Below, in pieces: positions 25,430 to 34,041 of a stretch of DNA of 64,000 bases (position 1 is its first letter; every line of letters starts with the position of its first letter). The notes beneath the pieces were generated by a model that searched no databases, was not told where the DNA came from, and saw only the letters and a list, made by a program, of their open reading frames with translations. This stretch comes from an uncultured Mediterranea sp. (GTDB lineage Bacteria; Bacteroidota; Bacteroidia; Bacteroidales; Bacteroidaceae), in assembly GCA_945641355.1 (NCBI GenBank), contig CALZEQ010000007.1:1-64000 (forward strand). The letters run 5' to 3'. The translations under genes were made by a program, and so were the position numbers.

Positions 25430-27859
25430 ATGACGACAATGAAGAGAACATTGCTTTATACACTTCTCCTGTCAGCTGGCTGGGGCATCACTGCTGCCAC
25501 CGCCGCAGTGCGACAGGAGCGTGTAGCGACCCCGATGGAGCATCCTGCTTCCATGCAGCCGTCGGCTTCTGCTGATTCAGGAGACTTTACTGTAGGAAAG
25601 GCTACCTTCCTGCTGAACGGGCAACCGTTCGTGGTGAAAGCTGCCGAGTTGCATTACCCCCGCATTCCCAAGCCCTATTGGGACCAGCGCATCAAGCTCT
25701 GCAAGGCATTGGGCATGAATACCATCTGCCTTTATGTGTTCTGGAACGCACACGAGCAGCGTCCGGGCGAGTTTGACTTTATCGGTCAGAACGATCTGGC
25801 CGCCTTCTGCCGCCTCTGTCAGGCGAACGGGATGTACGTCATCCTGCGTCCGGGTCCATACGTGTGTGCCGAGTGGGAGATGGGTGGCCTTCCTTGGTGG
25901 TTGTTGAAGAAGAAGGATATCCGTCTGCGCGAGGACGATCCCTATTTCCTGGAGCGGGTAGGCCTCTTCGAGAAGGCCGTGGCCGAACAGGTCGGTTCAC
26001 TGACCATCCAGAACGGTGGCCCCATCATCATGGTTCAGGTAGAAAACGAATATGGCTCATACGGCGAGAGCAAGCCCTACGTGTCGCAGGTGCGCGACAT
26101 GTTGCGTCCGCTCTATCCAGGTACCACCCTGTTTCAGTGCGACTGGTCGTCCAACTTCACCCTGAACGGTCTTGATGACTTGGTATGGACCATGAACTTC
26201 GGTACTGGTGCCAACATCGACCAGCAGTTTGCCCGTCTCAAGGAACTGCGTCCCGATAGTCCACTGATGTGTAGCGAGTTCTGGAGCGGTTGGTTCGACA
26301 AGTGGGGAGCCAACCACGAGACCCGTCCGGCCGAAGATATGATAGCCGGCATTGATGAAATGCTCTCCAAGGACATCTCCTTCAGCCTCTATATGACTCA
26401 CGGAGGAACCAACTGGGGACATTGGGCGGGTGCCAACTCGCCTGGTTTCGCTCCCGATGTCACCTCGTACGACTACGACGCACCCATCAGCGAGTCCGGC
26501 CAGACGACCCCCAAGTATTGGCAGCTGCGCAAGACGCTGGCCAAGTACATGGACGGTCGGAAGCAGGCACCTGTGCCAGCTCTGTATAAGCCGGTAGCTG
26601 TACCTGCCTTTCGCTTCACAGAGATGGCCCCGCTGTTTGACAACCTGCCTGCTGCCCGCCGTGATGCCCGCATCCGCACCATGGAGGATTACGACCAGGG
26701 CTTTGGTAGTATCCTCTATCGCACCACTTTGCCCGAGCTCACCGCTCCCTCGCTGCTGACGGTGAACGAGGCGCACGACTACGCCCAGGTGTTTGTAGAT
26801 GGACAGTATATCGGCAAGCTGGACCGCCGCAACGGCGAGAAGCAGCTCAAGTTGCCTGCCTGTCCGAAGGGTGCTCGTCTGGACATCTTGGTAGAGGCGA
26901 TGGGACGCATCAACTTTGGCCGCGCCATCAAGGACTACAAAGGCATTACCGACCGTGTAGAGATCTCCATCAACGTGGATGATATCCATACCTTTGTCTG
27001 CAACCTCCAGAACTGGGAGGTCTACAATCTGGAGGATACCTACGAGTTCTATCAGGGCATGAAGTTCCGTCCCATCGAGTCGCTGACCGATGCCAAGGGA
27101 CAACGCATCCCCGGTTGTTATCGCGCCACCTTCCAGGTGAAGAAGCCGGGCGATACCTTCCTCAATTTCGAGACGTGGGGCAAGGGCTTGGTCTATGTCA
27201 ACGGATATGCTTTGGGCCGCATCTGGGAGATAGGGCCGCAGCAGACCCTCTATGTGCCGGGCTGCTGGTTGAAGAAGGGCGAAAACGAGATTCTGGTCTT
27301 CGACATCGTAGGTCCCAAGGAGGCTCGTTCTGAAGGACTGACCGCTCCGCTGCTGGACCAGCTGCTGGTGAGCAAGCCGCTGCTGCACCGTGGTGAGGGC
27401 GAATCTCTGCAGCTGGCCGATGAAAAGCCACTGATGGCCGGCAGTTTCCAGCCCGGCAACGGATGGCAGGAGGTGAAGTTCGACCAGCCTGTCAGCGGAC
27501 GCTATGTATGCCTGGAGGCACTGAATGCCCACGACGGCAACGACCGTGCCTGCATCGCCGAACTCTATCTGCTCAATCAAGACGGAGAACGCCTCTCGCG
27601 CGAACCGTGGACGGTGAAGTATGCCGACAGCGAGGACGTGGCTCGTAGCAACCGCTCGGCCGACAAGCTGTTCGACCTGCAGGAGTCCACCTTCTGGGGC
27701 ACCGTCAAGGGTACGCCTTTCCCCCATGCCGTGGTCATCGACCTGGGTGCCGAGCACACCCTGACCGGTCTGCAGTACCTGCCTCGCATGGAGAGTGAGG
27801 TGCCGGGTGCTGTCAAGGACTTCCGCATTTATGTGAAGCGTACACCTTTCCGCTACTGA
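25430..27859 (+). CDS. Secreted beta-galactosidase, glycoside hydrolase family 35
   Basis: An 809-residue exported enzyme: signal peptide (about 4-26), GH35 TIM barrel (about 50-390) with the acid/base Glu207 in VENEYGSYG and the nucleophile near Glu283 in CSEFWSGWFDKWG, beta-sandwich domains (about 420-645), and a C-terminal F5/8 type C (discoidin-like) carbohydrate-binding region (about 660-809). The family releases terminal beta-galactose from host or plant glycans. It is not in a SusCD locus here; it is a single gene with its own terminator. Starts at 25430 and 25439 are both possible; the second gives a cleaner signal peptide. Confidence 0.92.
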   Translation: MTTMKRTLLYTLLLSAGWGITAATAAVRQERVATPMEHPASMQPSASADSGDFTVGKATFLLNGQPFVVKAAELHYPRIPKPYWDQRIKLCKALGMNTICLYVFWNAHEQRPGEFDFIGQNDLAAFCRLCQANGMYVILRPGPYVCAEWEMGGLPWWLLKKKDIRLREDDPYFLERVGLFEKAVAEQVGSLTIQNGGPIIMVQVENEYGSYGESKPYVSQVRDMLRPLYPGTTLFQCDWSSNFTLNGLDDLVWTMNFGTGANIDQQFARLKELRPDSPLMCSEFWSGWFDKWGANHETRPAEDMIAGIDEMLSKDISFSLYMTHGGTNWGHWAGANSPGFAPDVTSYDYDAPISESGQTTPKYWQLRKTLAKYMDGRKQAPVPALYKPVAVPAFRFTEMAPLFDNLPAARRDARIRTMEDYDQGFGSILYRTTLPELTAPSLLTVNEAHDYAQVFVDGQYIGKLDRRNGEKQLKLPACPKGARLDILVEAMGRINFGRAIKDYKGITDRVEISINVDDIHTFVCNLQNWEVYNLEDTYEFYQGMKFRPIESLTDAKGQRIPGCYRATFQVKKPGDTFLNFETWGKGLVYVNGYALGRIWEIGPQQTLYVPGCWLKKGENEILVFDIVGPKEARSEGLTAPLLDQLLVSKPLLHRGEGESLQLADEKPLMAGSFQPGNGWQEVKFDQPVSGRYVCLEALNAHDGNDRACIAELYLLNQDGERLSREPWTVKYADSEDVARSNRSADKLFDLQESTFWGTVKGTPFPHAVVIDLGAEHTLTGLQYLPRMESEVPGAVKDFRIYVKRTPFRY

Positions 27860-27888
27860 CGACGTAGCATATTTGTTTGTTTTGTTTC

Positions 27889-27945
27889 AGTCCCCGCTGC
27901 ATTGCACACCTTCGGCAGGTCATGCAAGGAAGCGGGGCTTTTTTG
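27889..27945 (+). terminator. Terminator of the GH35 gene
   Basis: CCCCGCT (27892-27898) pairs with AGCGGGG (27931-27937) with an inner ATTGCA/TGCA pairing, then CTTTTTT. Confidence 0.85.
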
Positions 27946-27977
27946 TCGTCATCCGCTCATTTTTATGCGTATAGTAG

Positions 27978-28007
27978 TTTGCTTTTAAGAAAATTAGTAT
28001 ATCTTTG
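27978..28007 (+). promoter_or_regulatory. Promoter of the histidine kinase pair
   Basis: TTTG (27978-27981), an 18-base spacer, TATCTTTG (28000-28007), 31 bases before the first ATG. Confidence 0.7.
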
Positions 28008-28038
28008 CTCCCGATAACGATATTACTATGCTGCATAT

Positions 28039-29106
28039 ATGAAACATCTTTTCCTGACCATCTTCCTTCAGCTCTTCTGGATGGGGCCGCTACGGGCCCA
28101 GACGGTTGACCCGGCCCAACTGGAGTGCGAACGGTTTCAGGCGGAGTATGAGAAGCTGGCGATTACGAGTCCGCAAAGCTACATCGCGCAGAAGAATATG
28201 CAGCGTGCCTTGCACGAGGTGAATGCCCTCCGTCTGGAGGCCCAGCGGCAGGAGAATCGCTTGTTGCTCTACCATGTGGCAGGTGGCGTGGCACTGCTGC
28301 TGCTATCTGGGTGGACAACCTATCGCATGAGACGGCGGATTGGCTTTCTGAGGGCTTCTGAAAAGGAGCTGGAGGCGGCGGTGAGCCAGGCCAAACACTC
28401 CATCCACGTCAAGAATCTCTTCCTCTCCAACATGAGCCATGAGATACGTACCCCCTTGAATGCACTTTCGGGTTTCTCCTCCATCCTGACCAGCAGTCAG
28501 ATAGACGGAGCGACCCGCACCCTCTGCAACGAAATCATCCAGCAAAATTCCGACCTCCTGCTCAAGCTGATAGACGATGTGGTAGACCTCTCCAGCATGG
28601 AGAAAGGAATCCTTCAGTTCCGCTATGCCGATGTAGAGGTGGTCTCCGTTTGCTGCAAGGTGACAGAGACCGTGGAGCGCATCAAGCAGACGGAGGCTGC
28701 CGTTGTCTTCGATTCTGCGCTGGACAGCCTGATCCTGCATACCGATGAAGCCCGCCTGCAGCAGCTGCTCATCAACTTGCTTATCAATGCCACCAAGTTC
28801 ACCTCCGAGGGTAGCATTCGCCTGACGCTGGAGGTGAAGGAGGGAATGGCCTGCTTTGCCGTCACCGATACAGGATGCGGTATTGCTCCCGAGGAGCAGC
28901 AGAAGGTGTTCAACCGTTTCGAGACGCTGAACCACTCCACCAAGGGCACAGGGCTGGGCCTCTCTATCGCACGGCTCATTGTAGAGAAGATGGGAGGCAC
29001 CATCTGGGTAGACCCCACCTATACGGACGGCGCACGCTTCTGCTTTACCCACCCCTTGCCGCCGGATGCAGTCGAGGGCGCGGACAGAAAGGAGGTGGCA
29101 GTATGA
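28039..29106 (+). CDS. Sensor histidine kinase with short periplasmic part
   Basis: 355 residues: a signal peptide (1-20), a short predicted helical periplasmic segment (about 22-75), one membrane helix (77-95), a dimerisation domain with His134 in NMSHEIRTPLNALSGFS, and a complete ATPase domain with N-box LLINATKFT, G1 DTGCGI and G2 GTGLGLSI. It is therefore a catalytically competent kinase but has almost no sensor. The next gene overlaps it (ATGA at 29103-29106) and supplies a TPR sensor with a degenerate kinase. No response regulator is nearby. Confidence 0.9.
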   Translation: MKHLFLTIFLQLFWMGPLRAQTVDPAQLECERFQAEYEKLAITSPQSYIAQKNMQRALHEVNALRLEAQRQENRLLLYHVAGGVALLLLSGWTTYRMRRRIGFLRASEKELEAAVSQAKHSIHVKNLFLSNMSHEIRTPLNALSGFSSILTSSQIDGATRTLCNEIIQQNSDLLLKLIDDVVDLSSMEKGILQFRYADVEVVSVCCKVTETVERIKQTEAAVVFDSALDSLILHTDEARLQQLLINLLINATKFTSEGSIRLTLEVKEGMACFAVTDTGCGIAPEEQQKVFNRFETLNHSTKGTGLGLSIARLIVEKMGGTIWVDPTYTDGARFCFTHPLPPDAVEGADRKEVAV

Positions 29107-31067
29107 GACGTTGGTTGACCACTCTGCTGACGGCCTGCCTGCTCTGTCTGACGGGCGGAGAAACGGCGCGGGCTACCGGGGACGACAGCCTGACGGACAG
29201 CCTGCTGCGCCGCGCCGACAGCCTTCCTATGGGTATGGAGCGGATGGAGGTGCTGCGCAAGCTGGTGCGTGCCACGCAGATGACGGCTCAGGGCATCGAC
29301 TATGCCCGGCGGATGTTCCGCGAAGCCGAGGCCTTGCACCACGACAGCCTGACCGCCTACAGCGCCACACTGATAGCCAACCATTTCTTTGCTCAGAAGG
29401 AGCGTGACATCGACTCGCTGACTTACTGGACGGCATACGCCCTGCCCATCGCCAAGCGATGCAAGTATTGGAACATGTACTTCTTGCTGCACAAGACGAG
29501 GGTGCAGACCTACCTCTATACCGAGCACTACGAGCACGCCCTGCAGGCGGCCGACGAGATGCTGCGCGAGGCCAAGGTGGTGGGCAATGCCGACGGACAG
29601 CTCATCGCCTACAGCTGCATTGCCAACTCTTATCAGAGCACCAAGCGCTTCAAGGAGACCTACGACGTGCTGATGCAGGCCTATCGCCTGTTCGACCAGC
29701 CGTTGCAGACGGCCAACAAGATTACCCTCCTCAAGCAGATACTCTATTACCTGGACGTGGTTCACCGCTATAGCGAGATGCAACCCTATCTGGAGCAGAT
29801 GGAGCGGCAGCTCCACCATATGCTGGCGTTGCATCCCATGATGGCCCGTGCGCTGAACGACTACTTCATGATGCTGGAGTGCTTCTCGGTACAATACTAC
29901 GCGCACTCCGAGCAGAGGGAATTGGCCGAGGAACACATCCGCAGAGCGCAACAATACAAGGGGTCGCTGAACTTCGAGTCCTACTACCTTATCTATGCCA
30001 ACGCGCTCTCCACCTACTACGTGCTGTGTAACGACTACAACCGTGCGCTGGCTCTGAACGACTCGGCTCTGGCGCGCGTCAATCGCAACGGTTCTTTGGG
30101 CAGCCGCAACATCTACTATCTGGAGCAGCGGGCAGGTATCCTCTATTCCAAGGGCGACTACGAGGCGGCTTTGGCCGTCTATCGTGAAGCTAAGGTACAG
30201 ATTGACTCCCTCTCGCGGCTCATCTCGGATGCGCAGTTGGAGGAGATACACGCACTTTACCGTCTGGACGATTTACAGATGGAGCAGCGGGCCAAGGAGC
30301 GGCATGCGCTGCTGCTGATGCTGGGACTGCTGCTGATGATGATAGCTATGGCCGTGCTGGGGTTGCTCCATCGGAGCTTTGTACAGCGCCGCCTCCACAG
30401 GTCTCAGCAGGAACTGCAGCAGGCCAAGTCCGTTACCGAAAAGACCAACGATGACAAGCACCGTTTCTTGGCCACCATGAGCCATGCCATCCGCGTACCT
30501 CTCCATTCGGTGGTAGGCTTCTCGCAGATGCTGGCTACCGATGATACCCTGACCGAGGAGCAGCGCACGGAGTATGGAGCTATTGTACAGCACGATACGG
30601 AGAAACTCCTTTTTCTGGTGAACAGCATCCTGGATCTCTCGCGCTTAGAGGCGGGCATGACCAAGTGGCAGCTGACTGAGGCCGATTTGGTGCAGGTATG
30701 TCGTGATGCCCTGAATAGCGTGCAGCTCGCCCATCCCCGCTGGCAGATGGAGGCTTGCATTTCCGACACGGCCTTCATGCTTCAGGCCGACGCGGCCCGT
30801 CTGATGCAGGTGATCGTCAGTATGCTGGCTGGTGTGGTCACCACCCCGCTAAGAGATGACGAGCTGGTCAGCCTTCAGATTTCCGTTGCTGGCGGGTTCC
30901 TTCAGGGAATCGTGGAGCACAGCCCCTTGGCCGACCCCACACGTCAGACGCAGGAGAGCCATTTGCGCCACGATGTCAACCGCCTGACCCTTCAACATTT
31001 TGGTGGCAGCTACCAGGTGGATGAGGAGCAGGGTAGCATACGATTCAGTGTGGGTGTGCAGGGCTGA
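29103..31067 (+). CDS. TPR-containing sensor with degenerate histidine kinase domain
   Basis: 654 residues: signal peptide (about 1-23), a helical TPR-like periplasmic domain (about 30-390), a membrane helix (about 403-422), and a cytoplasmic region with His461 in TMSHAIRVPLHSVVGFS. Beyond this the ATPase half is eroded: the N-box position reads SMLAGVVTTP instead of NLLxNAxKFT, and neither a DxGxG nor a GxGLGL motif is present. The DNA start was set at 29103 because it overlaps the upstream stop as ATGA and begins the signal peptide. I infer a partner of the upstream active kinase, perhaps phosphorylated in trans. Confidence 0.85.
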   Translation: MRRWLTTLLTACLLCLTGGETARATGDDSLTDSLLRRADSLPMGMERMEVLRKLVRATQMTAQGIDYARRMFREAEALHHDSLTAYSATLIANHFFAQKERDIDSLTYWTAYALPIAKRCKYWNMYFLLHKTRVQTYLYTEHYEHALQAADEMLREAKVVGNADGQLIAYSCIANSYQSTKRFKETYDVLMQAYRLFDQPLQTANKITLLKQILYYLDVVHRYSEMQPYLEQMERQLHHMLALHPMMARALNDYFMMLECFSVQYYAHSEQRELAEEHIRRAQQYKGSLNFESYYLIYANALSTYYVLCNDYNRALALNDSALARVNRNGSLGSRNIYYLEQRAGILYSKGDYEAALAVYREAKVQIDSLSRLISDAQLEEIHALYRLDDLQMEQRAKERHALLLMLGLLLMMIAMAVLGLLHRSFVQRRLHRSQQELQQAKSVTEKTNDDKHRFLATMSHAIRVPLHSVVGFSQMLATDDTLTEEQRTEYGAIVQHDTEKLLFLVNSILDLSRLEAGMTKWQLTEADLVQVCRDALNSVQLAHPRWQMEACISDTAFMLQADAARLMQVIVSMLAGVVTTPLRDDELVSLQISVAGGFLQGIVEHSPLADPTRQTQESHLRHDVNRLTLQHFGGSYQVDEEQGSIRFSVGVQG

Positions 31068-31144
31068 GAACTCACATATAGAAACCGCATTTGGTATGCC
31101 TTCTCGTGTTTATATCTCCTTTCAGTCGTATACTTAGATACATT

Positions 31145-31230
31145 CAGTCATATCCTGGGGATATGACTGATGCAAGCTCTGGGGTGTATCATACATCATT
31201 CAGGGCGGATTTGTGTATCCACCCTGAATG
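31145..31230. repeat. Two strong hairpins between convergent genes
   Basis: CAGTCATATCC (31145-31155) pairs with GGATATGACTG (31159-31169). CATTCAGGG plus GGAT (31197-31210) pairs with ATCC plus CCCTGAATG (31217-31230). They lie between the kinase stop and the end of the leftward peptidase gene and probably end both transcripts, though neither has a T tract. Confidence 0.65.
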
Positions 31231-31269
31231 AAACTCCTCTATGTTGCGGCGAATCCGCCACGTGAATGG

Positions 31270-32628
31270 CTAATAGTTCAGGTGGAAGGTGACCACCGCC
31301 TCGATGCCCTTACGGATGATCTCCAAAGGGATATTTTCGTTGGGCGAATGAATGGCGTTCGACTCCAGTCCGAATCCCATAAGAACGGTCTTGATGCCCA
31401 GCACCTGTTCGAAGGTAGAGATGATGGGGATGCTGCCGCCACGGCGTACAGCCAGCGGTTTCTTACCGAATGCCTGCTCGAAGCCCTTCTCGGCAGCCTG
31501 GTAGGCCGGCAGCGAGATGGGGCACACATAGCCCTGTCCTCCGTGCATGGGCGTGACCTTCACCTGTACGGTGTCGGGTGCCAGCGTCAGGATGTAGTCG
31601 GCAAACAGCCGGGATATCTTGTGGTGGTCCTGGTGCGGCACCAGCCGGCAGGAGACCTTGGCCGTCGCCTTGCTGGGCAGCACCGTCTTGGAGCCTTCGC
31701 CGGTATAGCCTCCCCAGATGCCGCATACGTCGAATGACGGACGGCAACTGTTGCGCTCCAGCGTGCTGTAGCCCTTCTCGCCGAACAGTGCCTTCACACC
31801 GATGGCCTGCTTGTACTTCTCCTCGTCAAAGGGGATGCTGGCTATCATCTTCCGTTCGGCTTGCGGTACCTCCTCTACATCGTCGTAGAAGCCGGGCACG
31901 GTGATGCGTCCGTCCGTGTCTACAATGCGGCTCAGCATCTGGCAAAGCACGTTGATGGGATTGGCTACGGCACCTCCGAAGTGTCCGCTGTGCAGGTCGC
32001 GGTTGGGGCCGGTCACCTCTATCTCCCAGTAGGCCAGTCCGCGCAGTCCCGTGGTGAGCGATGGCAGGTCGATGCCCAGCATACTGGTGTCCGATACCAG
32101 GATGACGTCGGCCTTCAGCAGCTCCTTGTGCGTCTGGCAGAACGCCTCTAAGCTGGGAGAACCTATCTCTTCCTCGCCCTCGAAGATGAACTTCACGTTG
32201 TTGCGCAGCAGTCCCTCCTTCACTAAGTATTCGAAGGCTTTCACCTGGATGAACGATTGTCCCTTGTCATCGTCGGCTCCACGTGCCCAGATGTGTCCGT
32301 CGCGCACCTCGGGCTCGAAGGGGTCGCTCTTCCAGAGTTCCAGCGGTTCGGCCGGCATCACGTCGTAGTGGGCATATATCAGGATGGTCTTGGCGGCAGG
32401 GTCTACCGTCTTCTGGGCAAACACAATCGGGTTGCCTGCTGACGGCATCACATGTGCCTCGTCGGCACCGGCTGCCAGCAGCAGTTGTCTCCATCGCTCG
32501 GCGCAGGCGCGGATGTCGTCGGCATGTTTTTCGGGTTGTGCACTGATGCTGGGTATGCGTATCAGGCTGAACAGCTCCTCCAGCATTTGCGGTTCATGGT
32601 CCGCGATGTAGGTTCGTATATCCTTCAT
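31270..32628 (-). CDS. M20-family metallopeptidase (dipeptidase)
   Basis: A 452-residue cytoplasmic peptidase of the M20/CNDP type. Zinc-site residues are visible in IYAHYDVMPAE (His, Asp), WARGADDDKG (Asp) and FEGEEEIGSPS (Glu pair, general base and ligand), and a late His in SNAIHSPNE. An inserted lid or dimerisation domain occupies about 195-350, with the conserved DLHSGHFGG. It likely hydrolyses dipeptides. The start at 32628 lies 44 bases after the aroC stop, so the two may be cotranscribed. Confidence 0.92.
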   Translation of the reverse strand: MKDIRTYIADHEPQMLEELFSLIRIPSISAQPEKHADDIRACAERWRQLLLAAGADEAHVMPSAGNPIVFAQKTVDPAAKTILIYAHYDVMPAEPLELWKSDPFEPEVRDGHIWARGADDDKGQSFIQVKAFEYLVKEGLLRNNVKFIFEGEEEIGSPSLEAFCQTHKELLKADVILVSDTSMLGIDLPSLTTGLRGLAYWEIEVTGPNRDLHSGHFGGAVANPINVLCQMLSRIVDTDGRITVPGFYDDVEEVPQAERKMIASIPFDEEKYKQAIGVKALFGEKGYSTLERNSCRPSFDVCGIWGGYTGEGSKTVLPSKATAKVSCRLVPHQDHHKISRLFADYILTLAPDTVQVKVTPMHGGQGYVCPISLPAYQAAEKGFEQAFGKKPLAVRRGGSIPIISTFEQVLGIKTVLMGFGLESNAIHSPNENIPLEIIRKGIEAVVTFHLNY

Positions 32629-32672
32629 GATTGATATGGGGTTAGGTTGGTTGATAATATACAGTCAGCTTT

Positions 32673-33749
32673 TTACAGTTGCGTGGTACGCCCTATCAGG
32701 TAGTAGTCCAGCAACGTCATGGCGGCCATGGCCTCTACGATGGGTACGGCACGCGGCAGCACGCAGGGGTCGTGCCGTCCCCGGGCTTTCAGCGTGGTCT
32801 CTTCGCCGTGGATGTCCACCGTCTGTTGCTCCCTCAGCAGGGTGGCTACCGGCTTGAAGCCCACGCGGAAGCAGATGTCTTGTCCGTTGCTGATGCCTCC
32901 CTGTATGCCTCCCGAGTGGTTGGTGCGGGTGCCAATGCGGCCGTCTTGGTTGCAGAACAGGTCGTTTTGTTCCGATCCCCTCATCTCCAGTCCGCCGAAT
33001 CCGTCGCCATATTCAAAGGCTTTGGCGGCATTGATGCTCAGCATGGCCGCTCCCAGTGCAGCGTGCAGTTTGCCGAACACCGGCTGGCCGATGCCTGCAG
33101 GACAGCCGCGGACGATGCACGTCACCACGCCGCCGATGGTGTCACCCTCTCCCTTGATGCGGGCTATCAGCTCCTCCATCTCGCGTGCCTTCTGCGGGTC
33201 GGGGCAGCGCACGGGGTTGCTCTCGATGAGGCTGAGGTCATACCGATGGTAGTCCTGCTCCAGCCGGATGGGACCCACCTGCGAGGTATAGGCGGTGATG
33301 TCGATGCCCAGCTGCCTCAGTGCCAGCTTGGCCAGCGCACCGCCCACTACGCGGGCTATGGTTTCGCGGGCCGACGAGCGTCCGCCTCCCCGATGGTCGC
33401 GGATGCCGTACTTGGTCAGGTAGGTAAAGTCGGCGTGCGAGGGGCGGAAAACGTCGCGCAGGTTGTTGTAGTCGTCAGAGTGCTGGTTCTCGTTCCATAC
33501 CACGAAGCCGATGGGGCACCCCGTTGACCTGCCTTCAAAGATGCCGGAGAGGAACTCTACTTTGTCACCCTCCTTGCGGGCCGTGGTGATGGCCGACTGG
33601 CCGGGACGGCGGCGGTCCAGCTCTGCCTGAATGAACTCCATGTCGATGAGGATGCCGGCAGGAAATCCGTCAACGACCCCTCCGATGCCTCTGCCGTGCG
33701 ATTCGCCGAAGCTGGTCAGCCGGAAGATGTTTCCAAATGAATTGAACAT
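32673..33749 (-). CDS. aroC: Chorismate synthase
   Basis: AroC converts EPSP to chorismate, the last step of the shikimate pathway, using reduced FMN. The 358-residue protein has all three family signatures: [18 protein letters not shown] near the N-terminus, the [16 protein letters not shown] stretch, and the C-terminal [18 protein letters not shown]. Length is normal. A -7 box (TACTTTTG, minus strand at 33805-33798) is 49 bases before the ATG. Confidence 0.97.
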   Translation of the reverse strand: MFNSFGNIFRLTSFGESHGRGIGGVVDGFPAGILIDMEFIQAELDRRRPGQSAITTARKEGDKVEFLSGIFEGRSTGCPIGFVVWNENQHSDDYNNLRDVFRPSHADFTYLTKYGIRDHRGGGRSSARETIARVVGGALAKLALRQLGIDITAYTSQVGPIRLEQDYHRYDLSLIESNPVRCPDPQKAREMEELIARIKGEGDTIGGVVTCIVRGCPAGIGQPVFGKLHAALGAAMLSINAAKAFEYGDGFGGLEMRGSEQNDLFCNQDGRIGTRTNHSGGIQGGISNGQDICFRVGFKPVATLLREQQTVDIHGEETTLKARGRHDPCVLPRAVPIVEAMAAMTLLDYYLIGRTTQL

Positions 33750-33797
33750 ATACGATGGTTTGAATGGTTATCTTAACGTTGTCTCTTTAATCTGGCT

Positions 33798-33805
33798 CAA
33801 AAGTA
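33798..33805 (-). promoter_or_regulatory. -7 element of the aroC promoter
   Basis: Reads TACTTTTG on the minus strand. The -33 element is not a clear match. Confidence 0.55.
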
Positions 33806-33903
33806 CGCCTTTTTTCGTAAACCCACATGATGCCTTTCCGAAAAAATGGTGCAATGGGACAGACTTTCTTAAATATAGTACACGATTATTGTAAAAATTA
33901 ACT

Positions 33904-33933
33904 TGTGAATGTGTGCGAAAAGTCCGTAATTTG
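33904..33933 (+). promoter_or_regulatory. Promoter-like element for the DUF4925-type lipoprotein gene
   Basis: CTTG ending at 33905 and TAATTTG at 33927-33933, 21 bases apart. The remaining 100 bases before the ATG form a 5' untranslated region in which I see no clear element. Confidence 0.45.
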
Positions 33934-34041
33934 CATCAATTTTACGCCTCCCTTGTGAAGAAGGGGTGGTCGCAGAGCCCCGTTGAAAGAGAGGGCTTCT
34001 GATGAGATAGGCTATTTATTAACTAAACATTTTTAACGTGT

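Noticed and set aside
26057..27757. 566-codon antisense frame opposite the GH35 gene
   Set aside because: The plus-strand frame has clear catalytic motifs; this one has none.
28875..29102. Upstream extension of the second kinase frame
   Set aside because: It lies within the first kinase gene in another frame; the ATG at 29103 overlaps the first stop as ATGA and starts a signal peptide.
29019..30251. 410-codon antisense frame opposite the second kinase gene
   Set aside because: No domain seen; the plus-strand TPR/kinase reading is convincing.
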